Part shown: positions 31,723-39,240 of the stretch, one piece after another
How the letters are laid out: each line of letters starts with the position of its first letter
How positions within the stretch are numbered: position 1 is the first letter of the stretch
Notes under the pieces: generated by a model
The model's input: only the letters and a program-made list of their open reading frames with translations
Database searches by the model: none
What the model was told of the DNA's origin: nothing
Position numbers and translations under genes: made by a program
Source of the DNA: an uncultured Subdoligranulum sp.
GTDB taxonomy: Bacteria; Bacillota; Clostridia; Oscillospirales; Ruminococcaceae
Length of the DNA: 64,000 nt
Direction of reading: 5' to 3'
NCBI GenBank assembly: GCA_900545545.1
Contig: UQZO01000004.1
Location: forward strand, 62,001-126,000

Positions 31723-32376
31723 TTAAATGGTCGCGAGCAGGGCGTCGATGTTGCCCACAGTGGTGTAGACGGCGGCCGATGTGACGGGGCGGGTGTTGTC
31801 CTGCTCCACAATTTCGGCGGTATCCACCGAGAGAATGTTGCTTTCGGGGTCCAGCTTCAGCCCGGTGCCGATGGTGTAAGCACTGCCGCCGCTGCCGGAC
31901 GGATAAGTCCAGATGTTGCCGTCCTCGGTTTTGGTCAGCACCTGACCGGGCATCCCCTCCAGGGGAACTTCATGAGTCAGGATGTCGGTCAGCTGCCCGA
32001 CGAACTGCTCCCACTCGCTGGGGGTGGGGGCGGTGCTGCTGCCCTCAGCCGGAGCGTGATCGGATACCAGAAACAGTACGTTGGTACTCAGGCGCTGCAC
32101 ACCATCGGTCACACCGGCAAATACAATCTTGCCGAGAACGCTCTCCGGCAGCGGGTGAGCCAGCGTCTCCTGGGGGACATCCAGCACACCATCCGGCGGG
32201 AGCACCATCCGGATGCTGCTTTCCGGCGTGACAAAGGTGGCGGTCACGGTCAGGCCGTCCCATTCCGGGCCGGGTACCACGTGCAGCTGCTCGATACCGT
32301 AGCTGTCCCAGGTGCCCAGGCGCAGCAGCGGACCGTCCGTCTCTGCACAGTAGCCGTTGAGTTTGATTTCCTGCAT
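31723..32376 (-). CDS. Phage baseplate/upper fibre-type protein
   Basis: 217 residues, first gene of the cassette, ATG 32376 after AAGGAGGTTTT. The N-terminal half (VTATFVTPESSIRMVLPPDGVLDVP shown by its TATFVTP and VLPPDG strands) is a beta domain of the kind placed before tail-fibre genes in Clostridial prophages. Residues about 105-135 form a helix (PSEWEQFVGQLTDIL), and the C-terminal part has GMPGQVLTKTEDG-like and IGTGLKLDPESN repeats found in phage fibre proteins. It may connect fibres to a baseplate. No other structural virion gene is present. Confidence 0.6.
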   Translation of the reverse strand: MQEIKLNGYCAETDGPLLRLGTWDSYGIEQLHVVPGPEWDGLTVTATFVTPESSIRMVLPPDGVLDVPQETLAHPLPESVLGKIVFAGVTDGVQRLSTNVLFLVSDHAPAEGSSTAPTPSEWEQFVGQLTDILTHEVPLEGMPGQVLTKTEDGNIWTYPSGSGGSAYTIGTGLKLDPESNILSVDTAEIVEQDNTRPVTSAAVYTTVGNIDALLATI

Positions 32377-32525
32377 AAAACCTCCTTACTCCGCGGGGGT
32401 TGCCGCGGGATCTTACAGGGAACCTTGGAAACACCGGGCGGCTGCCCATGGCGGCCTGCATACCGGGCAAGTGCGGTGCCCGATACAAGAGGCCGTCTGC
32501 GGCGTGACCCGACGTTTCACAAACA

Positions 32526-32541
32526 GTTGATGAATATCAAC
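32526..32541. promoter_or_regulatory. Palindromic operator 1 (GTTGAT-N4-ATCAAC)
   Basis: GTTGATGAATATCAAC has perfect 6-bp inverted arms. It lies in the leader, downstream of the hairpin at 32552-32581. Confidence 0.65.
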
Positions 32542-32551
32542 ACAAATGCCC

Positions 32552-32581
32552 AAAAATAACGGCTCTGTGCGGAAAAGAGCC
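32552..32581 (-). terminator. Terminator-like hairpin in the cassette leader
   Basis: On the minus strand, CGGCTCT-N9-AGAGCCG is followed by TTATTTTTG. It would stop or attenuate transcripts about 130 bases after their start. Confidence 0.6.
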
Positions 32582-32664
32582 GGAAGCCCGGGCAAAATCC
32601 GCGGGATTCTGCCAGGAATATATGGGGCGAAATAACCGGTCGGCAAGAGAATTTTGCACGAAGT

Positions 32665-32680
32665 GTTGATATATATCAAC
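32665..32680. promoter_or_regulatory. Palindromic operator 2 (perfect 16-bp palindrome)
   Basis: GTTGATATATATCAAC is fully self-complementary and covers the expected transcription start just downstream of the cassette -10 box, a classic repression position. Confidence 0.75.
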
Positions 32681-32688
32681 TACAAAAC

Positions 32689-32717
32689 AGTATACAAGGT
32701 GTCCGCACAAATGTCAA
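32689..32717 (-). promoter_or_regulatory. Strong promoter of the tail-fibre cassette
   Basis: On the minus strand, TTGACA (32712-32717), 17-bp spacer and TATACT (32689-32694), between operators 2 and 3. Confidence 0.8.
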
Positions 32718-32724
32718 CTCAAAA

Positions 32725-32740
32725 ATTGATAAAACTCAAC
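32725..32740. promoter_or_regulatory. Palindromic operator 3 (imperfect)
   Basis: ATTGATAAAACTCAAC matches the GTTGAT-N4-ATCAAC pattern in 10 of 12 arm positions. It lies just upstream of the cassette -35 box and about 18 bases before the regulator's -35 box. Confidence 0.55.
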
Positions 32741-32757
32741 TTCTGCACAAAAAAAGG

Positions 32758-32786
32758 TTGCTTTTCCGCAACTTTTGGGTTATAAT
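32758..32786 (+). promoter_or_regulatory. Promoter of the XRE regulator gene
   Basis: TTGCTT (32758-32763), 17-bp spacer and TATAAT (32781-32786), 27 bases before the ATG. Confidence 0.75.
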
Positions 32787-32813
32787 GGCCGTACAGAAAC
32801 AGGAGGGTGGACC

Positions 32814-33401
32814 ATGGCAGAGAAAGTAGCAACCTTCGGCCAGCGCCTGCGGGAGGGCCTGGACCGGCAGGGTATCACGCAGACGGAGCTGGCCAGGCGG
32901 TCGGGTATCTCCAAATCCAGCATTTCGCGCTATGTCAAAGGGGATTGGGAGGGCAAACAGGAAGCCGTGTATGCCCTGGCACAGGCCCTGGAGGTAAACG
33001 AGGCATGGCTGATGGGATATGATGTGCCGCCCGCGCGTGGGGCGGCACGGGAAGATTTGTACCGCACAGTGGCTCAGGTTGTGGAAAACTACCGGGAACG
33101 GGGTGGTTTTTCGGTGGAGCAGGCGGCGGAATTGTTGAAAATTCCCGCCGACGAACTGCAGGCGCTTGAGTCCGGCGCACAGCCCATGGATTCAGTATTG
33201 CTGGCACGGATGGTGCAGCTGTACGGCATCCCGGAGGAGGAACTCAACCGCGCAGCAGCCAACGAATTGCTGAGTGATGCCCCCCGGCCGGTACGGGGGA
33301 CAACGGTCACCTTTGAGGGGGCACCGCTGAGCCCGGCGCAGATCGAGGAACTCCGGCAGTTTGCCCGCTTTTTACAGGGGCGGGACGGAAACGAAAAATA
33401 A
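32814..33401 (+). CDS. XRE/Cro-CI type transcriptional regulator with two helix-turn-helix regions
   Basis: 195 residues. Residues 5-65 are a canonical Cro/CI helix-turn-helix (FGQRLREGLDRQGITQTELARRSGISKSSISRYVKG in outline, then EAVYALAQALEVNEAWLMGYD). Residues about 98-140 look like a second, degenerate HTH of the same type (FSVEQAAELLKIPADELQALESG, then LLARMVQLYGIPEEEL). There is no LexA-type peptidase domain, so RecA-triggered self-cleavage is not expected. It is divergent from the tail-fibre cassette, and the palindromes at 32526, 32665 and 32725 are probably its binding sites. ATG 32814 follows AGGAGGGTGGACC. Confidence 0.87.
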   Translation: MAEKVATFGQRLREGLDRQGITQTELARRSGISKSSISRYVKGDWEGKQEAVYALAQALEVNEAWLMGYDVPPARGAAREDLYRTVAQVVENYRERGGFSVEQAAELLKIPADELQALESGAQPMDSVLLARMVQLYGIPEEELNRAAANELLSDAPRPVRGTTVTFEGAPLSPAQIEELRQFARFLQGRDGNEK

Positions 33402-33409
33402 ATAAGAAA

Positions 33410-33452
33410 ACGCCCCGGACAGTACCGTTGTCCGGGGCGTTGTGTTGTTTTT
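33410..33452 (+). terminator. Terminator after the XRE gene
   Basis: ACGCCCCGGACA (33410-33421) pairs with TGTCCGGGGCGT (33429-33440), followed by TGTGTTGTTTTT. Confidence 0.88.
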
Positions 33453-33461
33453 ACAGGCGAA

Positions 33462-34016
33462 TCAGCCGCGCCAGGGTTCGCAGCCTTCGTTTTCAATGGT
33501 GACCTGGCACAGTTTCATGGCGGCCAGTGCCGTATCATGGGACTGGGGCGTTACGCAGGCACAGCAGGCGGCATCCACCGCGATCTCCGCCTCGGGGAAA
33601 GCGGCTTTCAGCAGGATGGCGTTGGAAAGTACACAGATGCCGGTGCAAAGGCCCACCAGTTCGATCTCCAGCGGTTCGCTTCCGGCCAGGGCGCGCAGCT
33701 GCTGCGCCAGCTCCATAGAGCCGAAGGTGGGCTTGTCCAGAATATGCGCCGGAGCCACAGCGGCCAGCGCTTCGGCAACCTGAGGATGCAGGGCGTGGCC
33801 GGGGGTACCCGCTACACAGTGCACCACCGGCAGATGCCGGCCCTCGCAGGAGGTCAGATAGTCCGGGGCATGGGTGTCCCGGGTGGCAAAGACGGCCTCC
33901 GGCGGGTAGGCCGCGATCTTGGCTACAACATTGGGCACAATGGTCTGTGCCTCCCGAGTACCCAGACTTCCGTCGATGAAGTCTTTCTGCATATCCACAA
34001 CGATCAGTACTTTCAT
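33462..34016 (-). CDS. Isochorismatase-family hydrolase, probable nicotinamidase
   Basis: A 184-residue cysteine hydrolase. The catalytic triad is visible: Asp8 in VVDMQKDF, Lys95 in ILDKPTFGS and Cys128 in GLCTGICV. Metal-ligand residues of nicotinamidases are also present as TRDTH (Asp47, His49) and VVHCV (His66). It would convert nicotinamide to nicotinic acid for NAD salvage; an isochorismatase role is less likely without siderophore genes. ATG 34016 is preceded by GGAGGCTGCC. It starts 26 bases after the UPF0371 gene, with which it is probably co-transcribed. Confidence 0.85.
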   Translation of the reverse strand: MKVLIVVDMQKDFIDGSLGTREAQTIVPNVVAKIAAYPPEAVFATRDTHAPDYLTSCEGRHLPVVHCVAGTPGHALHPQVAEALAAVAPAHILDKPTFGSMELAQQLRALAGSEPLEIELVGLCTGICVLSNAILLKAAFPEAEIAVDAACCACVTPQSHDTALAAMKLCQVTIENEGCEPWRG

Positions 34017-34042
34017 GGCAGCCTCCTTGCCGGTGCGGCACA

Positions 34043-35533
34043 TTATTTCTTGTGGTATTTGCGGTCCTCTTCCTCATAGGCGGGATCGCAGGTCAGGTAC
34101 ATGCCCAGCTTGTTCAGGGTATCGCTGTCCACGCTGGACAGAATCACCGTGGAGTGCACATCGCACCCTTTGAGGTTGGGCAGCTGATGCAGCGCCGCCG
34201 CGGCGTACTCGTTCTCGGAAACCGAGCTGGACAATGCAATGAGGATCTCATCGGTGTGCAGGCGGGGGTTCTTGCTGCCCAGATAGTTGGTTTTCAGCGT
34301 CTGGATGGGCTCAATGGCGCGGGCCGAGACAAGCTCCACTTCCTGGTCGATACCGGCTAGCTTTTTCAGCGCGTTGAGCAGCGCCGAGGATGCGGCACCC
34401 AGCAGCGGGCCGGTTTTGCCGGTCACGATGGTGCCGTCGGCCAGCTCAATGGCCGCGGCGGGCAGACCGCCGGTCTCCTCCGACCGGGCATGGGCCTGCT
34501 GTTCCACGGCGCGGCTGCCCACGGTCAGCCCGGCCTGGTTGAGCAGCAGTTCCAGCTTGAAGCGTTCTTCCTTGACGGTGCCGCCCACTTTCTGCTCGCA
34601 CAGGCATTTGAGGTACCGGCGCAGAATCTCCTTGCGGGAAGCCTCGCAGCAGACGGCGTCATCCACAATGCAGTTGCCTGCCATGTTGACGCCCATGTCG
34701 GTGGGGGAGTGGTAGGGGCTTTTGCCGGAGATCATCTGGAACATGGCGTTCAGCACCGGGAAGATCTCGATATCGCGGTTGTAGTTGACGGCCGTCTCGC
34801 CATAGGCCTCCAGGTGGAAGGGGTCGATCATGTTCACGTCGTTGAGGTCGGCGGTGGCGGCCTCGTAGGCAAGGTTGACCGGGTGCTTCAGCGGCAGGTT
34901 CCAGATGGGGAACGTCTCAAACTTCGCATACCCGGCCTTGATGCCGCGCTTGTGCTCGTGGTACAGCTGGGACAGGCAGACGGCCATCTTGCCGCTGCCT
35001 GGGCCCGGCGCCGTGATGACCACCAGCGGACGCTCAGTCTCGATGTATTCGTTTTTGCCGTAGCCTTCATCGCTGACGATGTGGGCCACGTCGTTGGGGT
35101 AACCGGCAATCTTGTAGTGGCGGAAGGTGCGGATGCCCAGCCCGTGCAGGCGGTTTTCAAAGGCTTCCACTTCCGGTGCGGCGGTGTACATCGTCACACA
35201 GACGCTGCCCACAAACAGCCCCACGCCCTGGAAAGCGTCGATCAGGCGCAGCACGTCCATATCGTAGGTGATGCCGTAGTCGCCGCGCATTTTGTTGCTG
35301 ATGATATCCTCGGCGCTGATGACCACCACGATTTCGGCCTGGTCTTTCAGATGCAGCAGCATCTGCAGCTTGGAGTCCGGCTGAAAGCCCGGCAGTACGC
35401 GGGAGGCATGGTAATCGTCGAACAATTTGCCGCCGAATTCCAGGTACAGTTTGTTGTCAAACTGTGCAATCCGCTCGCGGATGTGGGCCGACTGCATGGC
35501 CAGATATTTGTCGTTGTCGAATCCTGTTTTCAT
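34043..35533 (-). CDS. UPF0371 / DUF1846 family protein
   Basis: A 496-residue cytoplasmic protein of the DUF1846 (UPF0371) family, common in Firmicutes and without an established function. Seen: KTGFDNDKYLAMQSAHIRERI at the N-terminus (shown by FDNDKYL and QSAHIRERI), LYLEFGGKLFDDYHASRVLPGF, a phosphate-binding-like APGPGSGKMAVCLSQLYHE near residues 175-195, and FETFPIWNLPLKHPVNLAYEAATADL. The GPGSGK segment suggests nucleotide or phosphate binding but is not a proven Walker A. ATG 35533 is chosen because AGAAGAGAG precedes it. It has its own promoter and leads into the nicotinamidase-like gene. Confidence 0.92.
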   Translation of the reverse strand: MKTGFDNDKYLAMQSAHIRERIAQFDNKLYLEFGGKLFDDYHASRVLPGFQPDSKLQMLLHLKDQAEIVVVISAEDIISNKMRGDYGITYDMDVLRLIDAFQGVGLFVGSVCVTMYTAAPEVEAFENRLHGLGIRTFRHYKIAGYPNDVAHIVSDEGYGKNEYIETERPLVVITAPGPGSGKMAVCLSQLYHEHKRGIKAGYAKFETFPIWNLPLKHPVNLAYEAATADLNDVNMIDPFHLEAYGETAVNYNRDIEIFPVLNAMFQMISGKSPYHSPTDMGVNMAGNCIVDDAVCCEASRKEILRRYLKCLCEQKVGGTVKEERFKLELLLNQAGLTVGSRAVEQQAHARSEETGGLPAAAIELADGTIVTGKTGPLLGAASSALLNALKKLAGIDQEVELVSARAIEPIQTLKTNYLGSKNPRLHTDEILIALSSSVSENEYAAAALHQLPNLKGCDVHSTVILSSVDSDTLNKLGMYLTCDPAYEEEDRKYHKK

Positions 35534-35600
35534 ATACCGCTCTCTTCTCTTTCCAAAATCCAGGCAGGGCGGGGCACCCTGCACACAACACAATACGATC

Positions 35601-35629
35601 AGTATACCACACCAAAAAGCGCCGCGCAA
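35601..35629 (-). promoter_or_regulatory. Promoter of the UPF0371 gene
   Basis: On the minus strand, TTGCGC (35624-35629), 17-bp spacer and TATACT (35601-35606). Confidence 0.72.
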
Positions 35630-35697
35630 TGCGCAAAACGGCCTTCATTCTGGATTTTACATCACCTGCAATCTGGAAAACAGAAACACGCAGGCGG

Positions 35698-35726
35698 TTG
35701 AAGTGTTGAATAGGAATAGCTATAAT
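35698..35726 (+). promoter_or_regulatory. Promoter of the VanZ-like gene
   Basis: TTGAAG (35698-35703), 17-bp spacer and TATAAT (35721-35726). Confidence 0.68.
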
Positions 35727-35834
35727 GAAAAAATCACGTAAAAGGATCCTACTGCAAAATGTGCAAAACTTCGAGATGCCGGAAAAAATAGGAAGAAGTA
35801 TGTACGGTGAAACGGAAAATGAGGGGGAATACAA

Positions 35835-36230
35835 ATGGTTTATTTCTGGGCGGCAACCACCATTTTATGGTTTGCAGTGATGACATACCTTTCTCACCAA
35901 AATGGGGAGGAAACCAGCAAGACCAGCTGGATTCTGGCAGAAGATGTTCATCGGATTTGGGCAAGAGAAAGCACGGAAAAAATCAATGCATTTCTGCGCA
36001 AAGCAGCTCATACAGTGGTATTTTTTATCCTGACCATTCTGTTGGAAAAAACGTTGGCGGAAATTGGAAGCGGTACACTGCGAGTTGTGTGGACCGGCTT
36101 GCTGGTGGTATGGTGTTTGGCGGATGAAGTGACGAAGACTTTTGTGCCGGGACGACACTTTTCCTGGCTGGATGTGGGACTGAATCTGCTTGGCTTTTTG
36201 CTGGGAATGGGGACTTCATGTATAGCATAA
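35835..36230 (+). CDS. VanZ-like family membrane protein
   Basis: A 131-residue membrane protein with about four helices. Seen: an N-terminal WAATTILWFAVMTYLSHQ, then RKAAHTVVFFILTILL (the KxxHxxxF motif of VanZ-like proteins), VVWCLADEVTKTFVPGRHFSWLDVGLNLLG (the DExxQxFxPGRxxxxxDvxxN signature with Lys for Gln). Members are linked to teicoplanin resistance in enterococci but usually have an unknown envelope role. ATG 35835 follows GAGGGGGAATACAA. It is the first gene of the AT-richer polysaccharide locus but is separated from the cps genes by 450 bases. Confidence 0.88.
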   Translation: MVYFWAATTILWFAVMTYLSHQNGEETSKTSWILAEDVHRIWARESTEKINAFLRKAAHTVVFFILTILLEKTLAEIGSGTLRVVWTGLLVVWCLADEVTKTFVPGRHFSWLDVGLNLLGFLLGMGTSCIA

Positions 36231-36678
36231 CAAAGGCAATTGTGTGTTTTTTGCCATGGGGGTACCTGATGCAGGGAAAGAACCCGGAAAAATGAAGATT
36301 TTTGTTGACGTGTTTGGAAAATGTGCGTAAGAAAACACATGAAATGTAAAATCACTGTAAAAATAAAATAAAAAAATCCTATTCATGTGCGATGAAAAAA
36401 GCGGGACCCGAAAGCTGCGTTTGGCATCCGCATAAAGGACAAGGAAAATGTGGAAATAATTTTGGTTAATTTATGAAATTGGCTTTTTGCATTGTGACAG
36501 AATCGGACCTTCATGTTGATTTTTTGCCACTGCTATGGTATTATGTGTTGGTATAGCGAGACTCAAAAATGATGACTATGCGACGATTGATCATTAAATT
36601 AGGATACTCTTACCAAAACGGTGTACCTTTTATTTTGAAAAGGCAAGGTTCCAAATGAGAAGGAGTAAAGGAGTCGAA
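36231..36678 (+). promoter_or_regulatory. AT-rich leader/promoter region of the capsule operon
   Basis: A 450-bp intergenic region without a credible gene. A promoter TTGATT (36516-36521), 17-bp spacer and TATTAT (36539-36544) is present, leaving a 5' leader of about 125 bases before the CpsB gene. A weaker TTGACG/TAAGAA pair lies near 36304. No riboswitch family was recognised in the leader. Confidence 0.6.
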
Positions 36679-37403
36679 TTGAGGGGGAACCGGGAACGGT
36701 TATTGATTTACATACCCATGTCCTGCCGCGAATGGATGACGGCAGCGACAGTGTTCAAACTTCGCTGAAAATGCTTCAAATGATGGCTGCACACGGCGTG
36801 GATGCTGTATGCGCAACTTCGCATTTTTATGCAGAAAAAATGAACATTGAAACCTATCTGGAAAAGCGTGATGCGGCGTGGAGAGCGTTGCAACAGGCTG
36901 AAAATCCACTGCCAGTTTCAGTTTACCTGGCTGCAGAGGTCGCCTATTATTCTGGAATCAGCGAAGAAAAGAACTTGGAAAAGCTTTGTGTGCAGGGAAC
37001 AAAAGTACTGCTGCTGGAAATGCCCTACGGAGATTGGAACTCCTTTCAAGTGGAGGAAGTGATGTCACTGGCATGGGATTTCGGGTTTGATGTGGTTCTT
37101 GTTCATCCGGAACGTCTTACGATGGGACAAAAAAACCGCAGGTGGTTGGAAAGATTGTTTGATCTGCCCATGCAGGTGAATGCAGGATCTCTTCGCCATT
37201 GGCGTACACGGCGTGCCGCATTGGAAATCCTTGAGAATACCTCCATGCCGCTGCTTGGCAGCGACTGCCACAATTTGACGAGTCGAGCACCAAATCTTTG
37301 GGAGGGAAGAAACGTGGTCAAACATAAATTGGGTACTGAATTCCTGGATGAAATGGATGACAATGCTCAGAAATTGTTACAGCCGCGTTTTGCAACATCA
37401 TGA
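36679..37403 (+). CDS. CpsB/CapC-type tyrosine-protein phosphatase (PHP fold), start region irregular
   Basis: About 240 residues of a manganese-dependent PHP-fold phosphatase that dephosphorylates the BY-kinase of capsule loci. Seen: VIDLHTHVLPRMDDGS with the first metal His pair (36708-36719), CATSHFYAEK, AAEVAYYSG, LLEMPYGDW, VLVHPER and LGSDCHNLTSRAP with later ligands. The family N-terminus begins at 36702, yet no ATG, GTG or TTG precedes it in frame. TTG 36679, placed five bases after AAAGGAG, is one frame off, and adding one G to the GGGGG run at 36683-36687 would join them. So either a one-base frameshift (real or sequencing error) or an unusual ATT start is present. It overlaps the LCP gene by four bases. 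Confidence 0.75.
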
Positions 37404-38422
37404 GAAACTCGTATCATCCGCGTAAAATTCGCCGGAAGGATGCAATCCGTGCAGGCGTTGCACTGGCGGTGCTTCTGATCTGCCTGGCCGTTGCAGCCTG
37501 GGCCATTAAAGGCTGGGAGCATAAACAATATGATGTCCCGGCAAATGCAGAGGCTACTTCGGAAACTGCGGAACAGGAACGCAAACATATCGTCTATCAA
37601 GGCACCGATTACGTACAGCGGCAAGGTTTGCAGACATGGCTTCTGATGGGCATTGATGAGAGCGGTGAAGCGGTAGGAACGGAAAGCTATGTTGGTGGCG
37701 GGCAGGCGGATATGCAGATGTTACTGGTGATTGACCACCAAAACAAAACATGGCAGATTTTGCAGCTCAACCGTGACAGTATGGTAGATGTGCCCGTTCT
37801 TGGCGTAACAGGAAAGGTGATTGGAACAGAATTCGAGCAGTTGACGTTGGCGCATTCCTATGGCGATGGAAAGAAGCAGAGCTGTCAAAACACGGTGAAT
37901 ACCGTTTCCAATCTGTTTAATGGCCAAAAGATTGATGGTTATATGGCCCTGAATATGGATGCGGTGGCAATCCTCAATGATATGGTGGGCGGTGTTCCGG
38001 TGGAGATTACTTCAGATTTTTCTGAAGTGGATCCTTCGTTAACAGAAGGGACAACGGTGACCCTGCAAGGAGACCAGGCGCTGACCTTTGTACGCGCCCG
38101 TAAAGATGTGGATGACCAGTCCAACCTTTCCCGTATGGCACGTCAGCGGCAATATCTGGCGGCACTCCAAAAGCAGATGGAAAAACGGGATGAGGATTTT
38201 GCGATCCGCGCTTACGATGCTGTATTTGATTACATGGTTACGAATATGGGGAGCAAAACCGTAACGGAAATTGCTCAATACATGAAAGAGTATACAGAAC
38301 TTGATCTGTTAACCATTGACGGCGAAAGCAAGGTGGAGGACGGCTACATTGCTTATTATCTGGATGAAGACAGTTTGCAGCAAACCATGGTGAAGCTGTT
38401 TTACGAAGAATGCAACGAATAG
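37400..38422 (+). CDS. LytR-CpsA-Psr (LCP) family phosphotransferase
   Basis: A 340-residue membrane-anchored LCP protein. One helix (residues 17-37) is followed by an extracytoplasmic catalytic domain with LLMGIDESG, the conserved Asp and Arg residues of ADMQMLLVIDH, LQLNRDSMVDVP, and ARKDVDDQSNLSRMARQRQYLAAL. LCP enzymes attach undecaprenyl-linked capsule or teichoic-type polymers to peptidoglycan. The ATG at 37400 overlaps the CpsB TGA (ATGA). Its position in a BY-kinase locus points to capsule ligation. Confidence 0.93.
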   Translation: MRNSYHPRKIRRKDAIRAGVALAVLLICLAVAAWAIKGWEHKQYDVPANAEATSETAEQERKHIVYQGTDYVQRQGLQTWLLMGIDESGEAVGTESYVGGGQADMQMLLVIDHQNKTWQILQLNRDSMVDVPVLGVTGKVIGTEFEQLTLAHSYGDGKKQSCQNTVNTVSNLFNGQKIDGYMALNMDAVAILNDMVGGVPVEITSDFSEVDPSLTEGTTVTLQGDQALTFVRARKDVDDQSNLSRMARQRQYLAALQKQMEKRDEDFAIRAYDAVFDYMVTNMGSKTVTEIAQYMKEYTELDLLTIDGESKVEDGYIAYYLDEDSLQQTMVKLFYEECNE

Positions 38423-38439
38423 TGGGAGTAGAAAGTTTT

Positions 38440-39240
38440 ATGGAGCGACAGACGTTAAACGAATATCCAACCGAGCCGCAAATTGCAGCGATGCGCCAGG
38501 AGCAGGAAGATACCATCGATCTGGTGGAGGTTTTCTATCTCTTCTGGGGACATCTGTGGCAAATTATTCTTTGCTTGTTTCTGGGGGCGGCAGTTGCATT
38601 TTCTTATACATACTTTCTGGTAACGCCGCTGTATCAGGCTACAGCCAAGATTTATATTGTTTCGGCTTCCAATGATTCTGTGGTGAATTTGTCGGATTTA
38701 CAGGTGGGCGCGTCTTTGACTGCGGACTATCAGGAGTTGCTCTTGAGCCGTCCGTTGCTGCAGGATGTAATTAATAACCTTTCTTTGGATATAGATTATA
38801 AAACGCTGGAAAGCATGATTAGCATTTCCAACACGACGGATACCCGTATTCTTAAGATTGTGGTCACCAGCTCAGACCCGCAGCAGTCGGCAGATATTGC
38901 CAATGAACTGGTGAATCAGGCGGGCATCTACTTGCCCAATATTATGGAGACGGATCCGCCAAACTTGGTGGAAAACGCCATTGCCCCTGCGGCTAAATCC
39001 AGCCCGAGCTATTCAAAGAATACCATGCTGGGCGCTTTGGCCGGTGCAGTATTGTGCTGTGCGGTTCTGCTGATTCGTTTCCTCATGAATGATACCTTCG
39101 TTACGCCGGATGATATTGCCAAGTATTTTGGCGTTCAGCCGCTGGCAACGATTCCGGAAGCTGATCTTGGCAGTTTCAACAGTGCTGGCCGTAAGCGCAA
39201 AAAAAACAAGAATAAACATAAGAAAGGGGAAGGAAGATGA
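38440..39240 (+). CDS. Wzz/CapA-type chain-length and BY-kinase activator protein
   Basis: A 266-residue polysaccharide co-polymerase. Seen: TIDLVEVFYLFWGHLWQIILCLFLGAAVAFSYTYFL with the first membrane helix (about residues 35-55), an extracytoplasmic Wzz domain (YQATAKIYIVSASND, DYQELLLSRPLLQDVI), a second helix near 200-220 (MLGALAGAVLCCAVLLIRF), and a lysine-rich cytoplasmic tail that should contact and activate the BY-kinase. It determines polymer length. ATG 38440 is preferred over ATG 38410, which would overlap the LCP gene. Its stop overlaps the kinase start. Confidence 0.92.
   Translation: MERQTLNEYPTEPQIAAMRQEQEDTIDLVEVFYLFWGHLWQIILCLFLGAAVAFSYTYFLVTPLYQATAKIYIVSASNDSVVNLSDLQVGASLTADYQELLLSRPLLQDVINNLSLDIDYKTLESMISISNTTDTRILKIVVTSSDPQQSADIANELVNQAGIYLPNIMETDPPNLVENAIAPAAKSSPSYSKNTMLGALAGAVLCCAVLLIRFLMNDTFVTPDDIAKYFGVQPLATIPEADLGSFNSAGRKRKKNKNKHKKGEGR

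Larger units (their letters stand above)
32377..32813. promoter_or_regulatory. Regulatory region between the tail cassette and its XRE regulator
   Basis: A 437-bp region without a credible gene. It holds a strong minus-strand promoter, three palindromic operators, a minus-strand terminator-like hairpin and the plus-strand promoter of the regulator, each listed separately. The remaining sequence from 32377 to 32525 is an untranslated leader for the first cassette gene. Confidence 0.7.

Noticed and set aside
29145..32376. Contractile injection system or tailocin
   Set aside because: Only fibre/baseplate-type genes are present; no sheath, tube, tape-measure, baseplate wedge or AAA ATPase gene is visible.
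32413..32679. Minus-strand 88-codon frame in the tail-cassette leader
   Set aside because: No ribosome site, no family resemblance, and it covers the operator and the terminator-like hairpin.
36300..36680. Riboswitch in the long capsule leader
   Set aside because: The GGGACCC-GAAAG stretch near 36400 recalled c-di-GMP aptamers, but it lies upstream of the best promoter and the conserved core bases are missing.
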